DNA from: Deltaproteobacteria bacterium
GTDB taxonomy: Bacteria; Myxococcota_A; Polyangia; Haliangiales; Haliangiaceae
Length of the DNA stretch: 49,228 nucleotides
Assembly: GCA_019237945.1 (NCBI GenBank)
Contig: JAFAOG010000220.1
Span: 1-49,228, forward strand
Direction of reading: 5' to 3'
In this document: positions 25,601 through 32,475 of the stretch, piece by piece
Position numbering within the stretch: position 1 is the stretch's first letter
Layout of the letters: each line of letters opens with the position of its first letter
Position numbers and translations under genes: made by a program
The notes under the pieces: model-generated
What the model was told of the DNA's origin: nothing
The model's input: only the letters and a program-made list of their open reading frames with translations
Database searches by the model: none

Positions 25601-25747
25601 GACGGCGTCCCCGTCGTCGCGCTCACCGGATACGGCCAGGCGTCGGATCGCGAGCGCACGCGCGAGGCCGGCTTCGCCGAGCACCTCGTCAAGCCGATCG
25701 ATCTGCAGCGGCTGACCGACGTCGTCGCCCGGTTCGCTGCGAGCTAG
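22613..25747 (+). CDS. Soluble multi-GAF hybrid sensor histidine kinase
   Basis: 1044 aa. Start ATG 22613 follows the shared promoter; upstream in-frame codons would overlap the divergent gene. Four GAF-like sensor domains occupy roughly residues 5-160, 165-330, 340-500 and 505-670, with no membrane segment. HisKA has KDEFLAMLGHELRNPLAP with phospho-acceptor His693. HATPase_c follows (NLLTNAAKFTPPGG; DNGRGIAP; GGGLGLGLAIVRNL) at ~795-905, then a C-terminal receiver (LRVLVVDDN; LAILDIGLPGMDG with Asp975; LVKPI Lys) at ~924-1044. A cytoplasmic sensor, likely of small ligands or redox state. There is no linked DNA-binding regulator; a second hybrid kinase starts 40 nt downstream. Confidence 0.93.
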   Translation: MDVVALQEVVAKATEATTADGVARVLVEEGTAVLGAAMGGLWTLDGDHLVLAHFAGGQPAGRFQRLPLDADAPLAVCVREKQAIWIADADDYARRFPGSHARLEARVGCACLPLLVGGKPIGGAVFAFEGTRRFTAQEQASLMLIARQCASALERLRLAAAAEHLAGRMSALQAIASRLAAARGLDEIVRVVIEESVGSIGASTAATWKLVGNEAVLAAQIGAPQAVVDAIARIRLDDRGALADALRTRTGQFIGSREEAAATERFNAQRWEVVQAVAFVPLVAGTRVLGAIGLGFAEPRAFDTTERELIELFAGHAAQAIARDRDDAAQRVLAEVSADLASSLDAAIVLDRVGKLTVETFADWCFVDLVRADLHIERVVVAHSDPADAPLAEQLMGLHGPATTGVAGVVESQQPLLIRRLTDDVYATTSVDPRRRAMAEALGAQSVLCVPMSVGGRAIGTITWVSRGRELDDHDVSIAAQIARAAAAALENARLYEAESEAAQRLAKLYDLTATLSSARTPEDVASVTARLGTEATGAASCMIWMLDHDGVLRARGSSAPPEWTAEWMELSADPALPANRVIATGESVWVESRRDYAHEAAVVFDRVQQAGRVRPFAALPLVVAGVRAGVIAWSWATEHHFEGDERTFLQAIARSCEQAIERAQLYATEAGARAAAESASRAKDEFLAMLGHELRNPLAPIVTALDLMRMRNVADGARERAVIERQVSHLTRLVDDLLDISRITRGKIELRRTTEELIRAVEPAIDAVGPLLVQYRHQLSVDVPAHGLRVDGDTARLSQVVRNLLTNAAKFTPPGGQLALRARAVGDDVEITVRDNGRGIAPALLPHVFEPFVQGSQGAERAGGGLGLGLAIVRNLVAAHGGTVAIHSDGENRGTRATVRLPRVAGADATNEATAANAPSARSLRVLVVDDNVDAAGLLGDLLRLLGHEPVIVHDGPSALAVVEREQPQLAILDIGLPGMDGYELARRLREHPGFDGVPVVALTGYGQASDRERTREAGFAEHLVKPIDLQRLTDVVARFAAS

Positions 25748-25765
25748 CGTCGCGCGTCACCATGG

Positions 25766-25771
25766 TACGAT
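25766..25771 (+). promoter_or_regulatory. Putative -10 (TACGAT) before the second hybrid kinase
   Basis: TACGAT lies 16 nt before ATG 25788 in the 40-nt gap between the two kinases. If functional it would give the second kinase its own promoter; otherwise the two form one transcript. Confidence 0.3.
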
Positions 25772-25787
25772 CGACATCGTCGACGCC

Positions 25788-27680
25788 ATGGCATCGGACG
25801 ACTCCGGACGTGAGGCACCGCTGGGCGCGAACGAGGCATTGTTCCGCGCCGTCATCGATCATGCGAGCGACGCGCTGTTCGTCCACGGCCCCGACGGGCG
25901 GGTGATCGACGTCAACGACGCGGCCTGCCGCAGCCTCGGCTATACGCGCCACGAGCTGCTCGGCATGATGCCCGGCGATTTCGACGCAAAGATGACCGCG
26001 GACGATCTGGCGGCGCTGTCGACGCGCCTCGAGGCCGGCGACGTCGTGTCGATCGACAGCCGCCATCGCCGCAAGGACGGCTCGACGTTCCCCGTCGAGG
26101 TCCGCATCCAGCGCTTCGCGCACGACGGCACGTTTCGCTCGGTCTCGCTCGCGCGCGACATGACGCATCGCGAGCTCGCGGCAAAGCAGCTGCGCGAGAG
26201 CGAGGAGCGCTTCCGCGAGCTCGCCGAGACGATCTCCGACGTGTTCTGGATCGTCGACCCGCACAAGCACGAGATCCTCTACATCAGCCCCGCGTACGAG
26301 AAGATCTGGGGCCGGCCGACCGCGACCGCGTACGCGTCGCCGCGATCGTGGCTCGACGCGGTTCACGAGGAGGATCGCGAGCGCGTGCGCGAGGCGGCGG
26401 AGACCCGTCACGAGAGCGCGTACAGCGCGGAGTACCGGATCGTGCGCCCGGACGGCACGATCCGCTGGATCCACGATTGCGCGTATCCGGTGAAGGGGCC
26501 GACGGGGATCGAGCGCATCGTCGGCGTCGCGCGCGACATCACCGAGCAACGCGTGCTCGAAGAGCGGCTGCTGCACGCCCAGAAGATGGACGCGATCGGT
26601 CGCCTCGCGGGCGGCATCGCGCACGACTTCAACAACATCATCGGCGCGATCACGATGGAAGCGGACCTCGCGCTCGAGCTCGAGCCGCCACCGGAGCTGA
26701 GCGAGTCGCTGCACGACATCCGCACGGCCGCGAACCGTGGCGCCGCGCTGACGCGCCAGCTGCTGATGTTCAGCCGCCGTCAGGTGATGCGCGTGCAGAC
26801 GCTCGACCTCAACACGCACGTGATGAACCTCGCACGCATGCTGCAGCGGATCATCGGCGAGGACATCGGTCTGCAGCTGCACCTGTCGCCGACGCCGCTC
26901 GTCGTGCGCGCCGACGCCGGCATGCTCGACCAGGTGATCATGAACCTCGCCGTCAACGCGCGCGATGCGATGCCCGAGGGCGGCACGCTGCGGATCGAGA
27001 CCGCCGTGCGCACGGTTCCGACGAGCCGGCTCCCGATGGAAGCGCCGCCTGGCCGCTACGCCTGCCTGCGCGTCTGCGACAACGGCACCGGCATCCCGCC
27101 CGAGATCGTGCCGCGGATCTTCGAGCCGTTCTACACGACGAAGCAGAGCGGCGAAGGCACCGGCCTCGGGCTCGCGACCGTGTTCGGCGTCGTGCAGCAG
27201 CACGATGGCTGGGTCACCGTCGACAGCCAGCTCGAACACGGCACGACGTTCGAGGTGTGCCTGCCGCTGCTCGACGAGGTCACGACGACCGCGGAGCAGA
27301 CCGGCCCGCATGCGCGCGGCACCGGCGAGACGATCCTGCTCGTCGAGGACGAGGCGCCATTTCGCCGCGCGACGCGCCGGCTGCTCGAGCGCCACGGCTA
27401 CCGCGTCGTCGATGCCGAGAACGGGCTCGAGGCGCTGCGCCTCTGGCACGCCACGGAGCCCGAGGTCGCTCTCGTCGTCACCGACCTCGTGATGCCAGGC
27501 GGGATCAGTGGCCAGGACCTCGCGGAGCGACTGCGCGCCGAGCGCCCCGACGCGAAGTTCGTGTTCACGAGCGGCTACAGCACGCAGCGCGGCGGCATCG
27601 TGTCCGCGGACAACTTCGTGCAGAAGCCGTTCGCCTCGGGCCAGCTGCTCGAGACGATCCGGCGCACGCTCGACCGGTAG
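25788..27680 (+). CDS. Soluble PAS-PAS hybrid sensor histidine kinase
   Basis: 630 aa, no membrane segment. PAS1 at ~14-125 (FRAVIDHASDALFVHGPDGR...DVNDAA), PAS2 at ~142-262 (ending in a PAC motif, GVARDITEQR). HisKA is of the GGIAHDFNNIIGAI type with His279, followed by HATPase_c at ~375-505 (NLAVNARDAMPEGG; DNGTGIP; EGTGLGLATVFG). The C-terminal receiver at ~515-630 has ILLVEDEAPF, Asp566 in VTDLVMPGG and FVQKPF. The A-H-D-F-N-N box and C-terminal receiver are typical of NtrB-like hybrid kinases. The phosphate target is unknown. It lies 40 nt after the multi-GAF kinase, probably co-transcribed. Its stop abuts that of the aminotransferase (TAGCTA at 27678-27683). Confidence 0.93.
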   Translation: MASDDSGREAPLGANEALFRAVIDHASDALFVHGPDGRVIDVNDAACRSLGYTRHELLGMMPGDFDAKMTADDLAALSTRLEAGDVVSIDSRHRRKDGSTFPVEVRIQRFAHDGTFRSVSLARDMTHRELAAKQLRESEERFRELAETISDVFWIVDPHKHEILYISPAYEKIWGRPTATAYASPRSWLDAVHEEDRERVREAAETRHESAYSAEYRIVRPDGTIRWIHDCAYPVKGPTGIERIVGVARDITEQRVLEERLLHAQKMDAIGRLAGGIAHDFNNIIGAITMEADLALELEPPPELSESLHDIRTAANRGAALTRQLLMFSRRQVMRVQTLDLNTHVMNLARMLQRIIGEDIGLQLHLSPTPLVVRADAGMLDQVIMNLAVNARDAMPEGGTLRIETAVRTVPTSRLPMEAPPGRYACLRVCDNGTGIPPEIVPRIFEPFYTTKQSGEGTGLGLATVFGVVQQHDGWVTVDSQLEHGTTFEVCLPLLDEVTTTAEQTGPHARGTGETILLVEDEAPFRRATRRLLERHGYRVVDAENGLEALRLWHATEPEVALVVTDLVMPGGISGQDLAERLRAERPDAKFVFTSGYSTQRGGIVSADNFVQKPFASGQLLETIRRTLDR

Positions 27681-29012
27681 CTACGCCGTGGCGTCGAGCG
27701 ACTCGGCGAGCGCGGTCATCAGCCGATCGATCTCGGCCTTCTCCGCGAAGAACGGCGGCGCGAGCTGGATCGTGTCGCCGCCGTAGCGGACGTAGAAGCC
27801 CTTCTCGAGGCACTGCATCGCGACCTCGAACGGACGCTTCGCCGGCTCACCCGGCGCCGCCTCGAGCGTGAGGCCCGCGGCGAGACCGTAGTTGCGGATG
27901 TCCATCACGTGGCGGCGGCCCTTGAGCTGGTGCACCGCGTTCTCGAAGTACGGCGTCAGCTCCTTCACGCGATCGACCGCCCGCTCTTTCGCGAGCACAT
28001 CGAGCGCCGCGATGCCGGCCGCGCACGCGACCGGGTGCGCCGAGTACGTGTAGCCGTGCGCGAACTCGAGCATGTACTCGGGACCGCCGGCGGCCATGAA
28101 CGCGTCGTAGATCTCCTTCTTCGCGACGACGCCGCCGAGCGGCTGCACGCCGTTGGTGATCTGCTTCGCGAAGTTGAGGATGTCGGGCGTGACGCCGAAC
28201 GCCTCGGCGCCGGTGAACGCACCCATGCGGCCGAAGCCCGTGATCACCTCGTCGAAGATCAGCAGGATGTCGTGCTTCGTGCAGATCTCGCGGATCCGCT
28301 GCAGGTAGCCGACCGGCGGCGGAATGACGCCTGCCGAGCCCGCCATCGGCTCGATGATCACGGCCGCGATGTTCGACGCATCGTGCAGTGCGATCAGATC
28401 GAGCAGGCGGTTCGCGAGCTGCTCGCCGCCGTCCTTCGGCATGCCGCGCGAGAACGCGTTGCCCGCGAGCATCGTGTGCGGCAGGTGATCCGCGGCGACG
28501 CCCTGGCCGTAGACCTTGCGGTTACCGACGATGCCACCGACGGAGATGCCGCCGAAGTTGACGCCGTGATAGCCCTTCTCGCGGCCGATCAGACCGGTCT
28601 TCGTGCCCTGGCCCTTCATGCGCCAGTAGGCGCGCGCGAGCTTGAGCGACGTATCGGCCGCCTCGGAGCCCGAGCAGCAGAAGAACACGTGGTCGAGGCC
28701 GGCCGGCGTGACTTCCTTGATCTTGTTCGCGAGCTCGAAGCTGACGGGCGACCCGAACTGGAACGCCGGCACGTAGTCGAGCTGCGCGACCTGCTTCTGG
28801 ACGGCCTCGACGATCTCGCGGCGACCGTGACCGAGCCCGCAGCACCACAGGCCCGAGAGGCCGTCGAAGACGCGCTTGCCGGCCGGATCGATGTAGTAGC
28901 TGCCCTCGGCGCCGACAAAGATGCGCGGGTGCGCCTTGAACTGGCGGTTGCCCGTGAAAGGCATCCAGTGCGCGTCGAGCCAGGCCTTGTCGGTGCGGAT
29001 TTCTTTGCTCAT
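27681..29012 (-). CDS. Beta-alanine / omega-amino acid:pyruvate aminotransferase
   Basis: 443 aa, class III (subgroup II) PLP aminotransferase. Visible features are CCSGSEAADTSLKLAR (phosphate cup), GREKGYHGVNFGG, IFDEVITGFGR with Asp254 for the PLP ring nitrogen, and FAKQITNGVQPLGG with the Schiff-base Lys283. It fits omega-amino acid:pyruvate transaminases, which convert beta-alanine or beta-aminoisobutyrate to (methyl)malonate semialdehyde. It is last of the pyrimidine operon, and its ATG overlaps the dihydropyrimidinase stop (ATGA, 29009-29012). Context makes this the fourth step of reductive pyrimidine breakdown. Confidence 0.93.
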   Translation of the reverse strand: MSKEIRTDKAWLDAHWMPFTGNRQFKAHPRIFVGAEGSYYIDPAGKRVFDGLSGLWCCGLGHGRREIVEAVQKQVAQLDYVPAFQFGSPVSFELANKIKEVTPAGLDHVFFCCSGSEAADTSLKLARAYWRMKGQGTKTGLIGREKGYHGVNFGGISVGGIVGNRKVYGQGVAADHLPHTMLAGNAFSRGMPKDGGEQLANRLLDLIALHDASNIAAVIIEPMAGSAGVIPPPVGYLQRIREICTKHDILLIFDEVITGFGRMGAFTGAEAFGVTPDILNFAKQITNGVQPLGGVVAKKEIYDAFMAAGGPEYMLEFAHGYTYSAHPVACAAGIAALDVLAKERAVDRVKELTPYFENAVHQLKGRRHVMDIRNYGLAAGLTLEAAPGEPAKRPFEVAMQCLEKGFYVRYGGDTIQLAPPFFAEKAEIDRLMTALAESLDATA

Positions 29013-30397
29013 AGACCAAACGTTCCGCGGCGAACGAACTGCCCGCGGCCTTTCTGGCTCTTGCCGACCCACGCATCGTTCTTGACGATCAGCTCGCCGC
29101 GCGAGAACACGTGCGACGCGCTGCCGGGGACCACGTGGCCCTCGAACGGCGAGTAGTCGACCTTCATGTGGAGGTTCTTCTTCGACAGCTCGAATTTCTT
29201 GTTCGGATCCCACACGACGACGTCCGCATCGGCGCCGGGCGCGAGCGTCCCCTTCTTGCCGTACATGCCGAAGATCTTCGCGGGCGCCGTCGACGTGATC
29301 TCGACGAACCGGTTCATCGAGATCTTGCCCTTCGTCACGCCTTCCCAGAGCAGGTGCAGGCGCGTCTCGACGCCGGGCATGCCGTTCGGGATCTTCGAGA
29401 AGTCTCCGCGCCCGAGCTCCTTCTGATCCTTCATGCAGAACGGGCAGTGGTCGGTCGCGACGACGCTGAGGTCGTAGTTGCGCAGGCCGCGCCACAGGTG
29501 ATCGTGATGATGCGCGGGGCGAAGCGGCGGCGTGCACACGTAGCCCGCGCCCTTCCACTCGTTGCCCGGCTCGCCGCGCAGGTGGTCCTCGGTGAGGAAC
29601 AGGTACTGCGGGCACGTCTCGGCGTACGCCGGCAGGCCGCGGTCGCGCGCTTCCATCACGCGCTCGAGCGCGCGCTGCGCCGACAGGTGCACCATGTACA
29701 CGGGGACCTTCGCCATCTCGGCGAGCGCGATCGCGCGCTCCGTGCCGGTCGACTCGGCGACCTCGCTGCGCGTCAGCGCGTGGAACACCGGCGCCGTGTG
29801 GCCCTCGGCGAGCGCGCGCTGCACCATGACGTCGATCGGCAGGCCGATCTCGGCGTGCATCGTGATCAGCGCTCCGAGCTCGCCGGCGCGCAGCATCGCC
29901 TTGAAGATCTGCTGATCATCGACGAGGAACACGCCCGGATACGCCATGAACATCTTGAACGAGGTCACGCCCTCGCGAACGACCGAGGCCATCTCCTCGA
30001 GCGTCTGCGGGTTCGCCTCGGTCATGATCATGTGGAACGCGTAGTCGACCGCCGCGCGGCCCTCCGCCTTCGCGTGCCACGCGTCGAGGCCGGCGCGCAT
30101 CGAGCTGCCCTTGGACTGGATCGCGAAGTCGACGATCGTCGTCGTGCCACCGAAGGCCGCCGCGATCGTGCCGCTCTCGAAGTCGTCGGAGCTCGACGTG
30201 CCGCCGAACGGCATGTCCATGTGCGTGTGGCAGTCGATGCCGCCGGGGATCACGTACTGCCCGGTCGCATCGATTGTCTGGTCGGCCTTCGCATCGGGCA
30301 TCTGCCCCAGCGCGACGACCTTGCCGTTGTCGATGAAGACGTCCGCCTTGAACGAATCGGACGCGGTGATGACGGTGCCGTTCGCGATCTTGATCAT
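29009..30397 (-). CDS. hydA: Dihydropyrimidinase (D-hydantoinase)
   Basis: 462 aa, cyclic amidohydrolase. Zinc ligands are visible: H-T-H at His57 and His59, carboxylated Lys148 in TSFKMFMAYPGVF, His181 in TMHAE, His237 in VHLSA and Asp316 in ATDHCPF. Length and motifs fit bacterial dihydropyrimidinases, which hydrolyse dihydrouracil or dihydrothymine to N-carbamoyl-beta-amino acids. The start shares one base with the beta-ureidopropionase stop (TGATG at 30395-30399). Third gene of the four-gene operon in the cytoplasmic pyrimidine pathway. Confidence 0.95.
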   Translation of the reverse strand: MIKIANGTVITASDSFKADVFIDNGKVVALGQMPDAKADQTIDATGQYVIPGGIDCHTHMDMPFGGTSSSDDFESGTIAAAFGGTTTIVDFAIQSKGSSMRAGLDAWHAKAEGRAAVDYAFHMIMTEANPQTLEEMASVVREGVTSFKMFMAYPGVFLVDDQQIFKAMLRAGELGALITMHAEIGLPIDVMVQRALAEGHTAPVFHALTRSEVAESTGTERAIALAEMAKVPVYMVHLSAQRALERVMEARDRGLPAYAETCPQYLFLTEDHLRGEPGNEWKGAGYVCTPPLRPAHHHDHLWRGLRNYDLSVVATDHCPFCMKDQKELGRGDFSKIPNGMPGVETRLHLLWEGVTKGKISMNRFVEITSTAPAKIFGMYGKKGTLAPGADADVVVWDPNKKFELSKKNLHMKVDYSPFEGHVVPGSASHVFSRGELIVKNDAWVGKSQKGRGQFVRRGTFGL

Positions 30398-31266
30398 CAG
30401 CGGTCCTCCGTGAGGATGCCGTACGAATCCGGCCGCCGATCACGGAAGAACTGCCACGTGCGACGGACCTCTTCGATCATGTCGAGGTTGAGCTCGCCGA
30501 CGACGAGCTCGTCCTTGTCGCGGCTGCCCATCGACACGAACTGACCGCGCGGGTCGACGAAGTACGACTGACCGTAGAACTCACCGATGTTCCACGGCGC
30601 CTCGGTGCCGACGCGGTTGATCGCGCCGACGAAGTAGCCGTTCGCGACCGCGTGCGCGGGCTGCTCGAGCTTCCACAGGTACTCGGAGAGGCCGGCGACC
30701 GTCGCCGACGGGTTGTAGACGATCTCGGCGCCGTTGAGGCCGAGCGCGCGCGCACCCTCCGGGAAGTGGCGGTCGTAGCAGATGTAGACGCCGATCCTGG
30801 CGTACTTCGTCTGGAACGTCGGGTAGCCGAGGTTGCCCGGGCGGAAGAAGTACTTCTCCCAGAACCCGCTCGTCTGCGGGATGTGGTGCTTGCGGTACTT
30901 GCCGAGGTACGTGCCGTCGGCATCGAGCACGGCGGCGGTGTTGTAGTAGACGCCGGCGCTCTCGCGCTCGTAGAGCGGCACGACCATCGCCATCTTGTAC
31001 TTCGCGGCGATCGGCGCCAGCTTCTCGCACGTCGGACCAGGAACGGCCTCGGCGGCGTCGTACCAGCGCTTGTCCTGACCGGGGCAGAAGTACGGGCCGT
31101 TGAAGATTTCCTGCAGGCAGAGGATCTGGACGCCCTTCTTTCCGGCGTCGTGGATCATCGGCATGTGCTTCTCGAGCATCGCCGACTGAATTTCGGCGAC
31201 CGACTTGCTCTCGTCGTTGATCGGATTGCTGGCCTGGATCAGGCCCGAAATGACTTTGCGCGACAT
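30397..31266 (-). CDS. Beta-ureidopropionase (N-carbamoyl-beta-alanine amidohydrolase)
   Basis: 289 aa, nitrilase superfamily. The Glu-Lys-Cys triad is visible: Glu53 (CLQEIFNGPYF), Lys126 (GKYRKHHIP) and Cys163 (YICYDRHFPEGAR). The GFWEKYFFRPGN segment is characteristic of beta-ureidopropionase/N-carbamoylputrescine-type members. It releases CO2 and ammonia from N-carbamoyl-beta-alanine, giving beta-alanine. N-carbamoylputrescine amidase is the main alternative, but operon context decides. ATG 31266 shares a base with the preA-like stop (TAATG at 31264-31268). Confidence 0.93.
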   Translation of the reverse strand: MSRKVISGLIQASNPINDESKSVAEIQSAMLEKHMPMIHDAGKKGVQILCLQEIFNGPYFCPGQDKRWYDAAEAVPGPTCEKLAPIAAKYKMAMVVPLYERESAGVYYNTAAVLDADGTYLGKYRKHHIPQTSGFWEKYFFRPGNLGYPTFQTKYARIGVYICYDRHFPEGARALGLNGAEIVYNPSATVAGLSEYLWKLEQPAHAVANGYFVGAINRVGTEAPWNIGEFYGQSYFVDPRGQFVSMGSRDKDELVVGELNLDMIEEVRRTWQFFRDRRPDSYGILTEDR

Positions 31267-32372
31267 TAGTTCGTCACCAGGGTAGAGGTTTCCTTCGCAA
31301 TGTCGCCCTTCCAGGTCTCGACATCGTTGCGCTTGCTGCGCGCCGCTTCCTTCGCATCGCGCGCCGCCTTCTGGCGGTCGACGAGATCGTGGTGGGTCGT
31401 GAAGTACGGGAGGCTCTTGCCGATGAAGTCGCGCAGGTTGGCGAACTTGTGGTCCGTCATGAACTTGCTGAGCTCTTCCTTGAGCTCGCTGATGATCTCG
31501 TAGCCGCGGAGCATCGCGCCGGTGCACACCTGCACCGTCGACGCGCCGAGCAGGAAGAACTGCGCCGCGTCGAAGCCGGTCTCGATACCGCCGATGCCGC
31601 TGATCGAGACGCCGGGGTTCGCGCGCGCGACTTCCATCACCTGGCGCAGCGCGATCGGGCGCACCGCCTGACCCGAGTAGCCGCCGGGGACGCTGTGGCC
31701 CTCGACGGTCGGCATCGGGCGCAGCGTCTTGAGGTCGATGCCCGACACGCTGAGGATCGTGTTGATCATCGCGATGCCGTCGGCGCCCGCGCGCAGAGCC
31801 GCGCCGGCCGGAACCGTCGGGTTGCCGACGTTCGGCGTCATCTTCGCCCACACCGGAATGCGCGCGACCTGCTTCACCCAGCCGACGACCTCCTCGACGA
31901 TGTCGGGGTTCTCGCCCATCGCCATGCCCATCTTCCGCTCGGGCAGGCCGTGCGGGCACGACAGGTTCATCTCGAAGCCGTCGACGCCGGTCTCCTGGAC
32001 CTCGCGCACGATCTGCTGCCACGCCTCTTTCCGGTACTCCTCCATGATCGACGCGATCAGGATCTTGTTCGGATAGTTCTTCTTCAGCTGGCGCAGGTCG
32101 TCGAGCCAGTCCTGGTACGGACGGTCGCTGATCAGCTCGATGTTCTGGAAGCCGACGACTTCCTCGCTGCCGCGCGCGCGCACCTTGGCGTACCGCGGGG
32201 CCGTGTTGATGACCTTGCTCGCGTCGAGCGAGAACGTCTTGCAGACCATTCCGCCCCAGCCGAGGTCGTAGCTGCGTGCGATGACCTTGCCGTTCGTACC
32301 CGGAGGGCCCGAGCCCAGGACAAACGGGTTTTCGAACTTCATGCCATTGACGGTGATCGACAGGTCAGACAC
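31266..32372 (-). CDS. preA: PreA-like dihydropyrimidine dehydrogenase (FMN subunit), without ferredoxin domain
   Basis: 368 aa from GTG 32372, with a strong Shine-Dalgarno. TIM-barrel FMN enzyme of the dihydroorotate/dihydropyrimidine dehydrogenase family: NPFVLGSGPPG, WGGMVCKTFSLD, ASIMEEY, NLSCPHG (Cys139), WAKMTPNVG, INTILSVSGID, GYSGQAVRP and SGIGGIETGFDA. It should reduce uracil/thymine to the dihydro forms. Two oddities stand out. The C-terminus (residues 300-368) is charged helix with no Cys, so the two [4Fe-4S] sites of classical PreA are absent. The position aligning with the active-site Cys of mammalian DPD is Met152 (MGMAMGENPD). No PreT reductase is in the window. First gene of the operon. 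Confidence 0.9.
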   Translation of the reverse strand: MSDLSITVNGMKFENPFVLGSGPPGTNGKVIARSYDLGWGGMVCKTFSLDASKVINTAPRYAKVRARGSEEVVGFQNIELISDRPYQDWLDDLRQLKKNYPNKILIASIMEEYRKEAWQQIVREVQETGVDGFEMNLSCPHGLPERKMGMAMGENPDIVEEVVGWVKQVARIPVWAKMTPNVGNPTVPAGAALRAGADGIAMINTILSVSGIDLKTLRPMPTVEGHSVPGGYSGQAVRPIALRQVMEVARANPGVSISGIGGIETGFDAAQFFLLGASTVQVCTGAMLRGYEIISELKEELSKFMTDHKFANLRDFIGKSLPYFTTHHDLVDRQKAARDAKEAARSKRNDVETWKGDIAKETSTLVTN

Positions 32373-32376
32373 GTCG

Positions 32377-32383
32377 CCTCCTC
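32377..32383 (-). promoter_or_regulatory. Shine-Dalgarno of the pyrimidine operon
   Basis: Read on the minus strand, GAGGAGG lies 4 nt before GTG 32372 and settles that start. It is the only strong site in the operon; the three downstream genes rely on overlapping stop/start codons. Confidence 0.75.
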
Positions 32384-32475
32384 GGGGGTCGTGGGAATTC
32401 TGCGCGAAAGAGGATGGGCTATCACAGGGTCAGAGCCGGCTTCAACTTCGTTTTTCCGTGGGACACTGACAGCTC

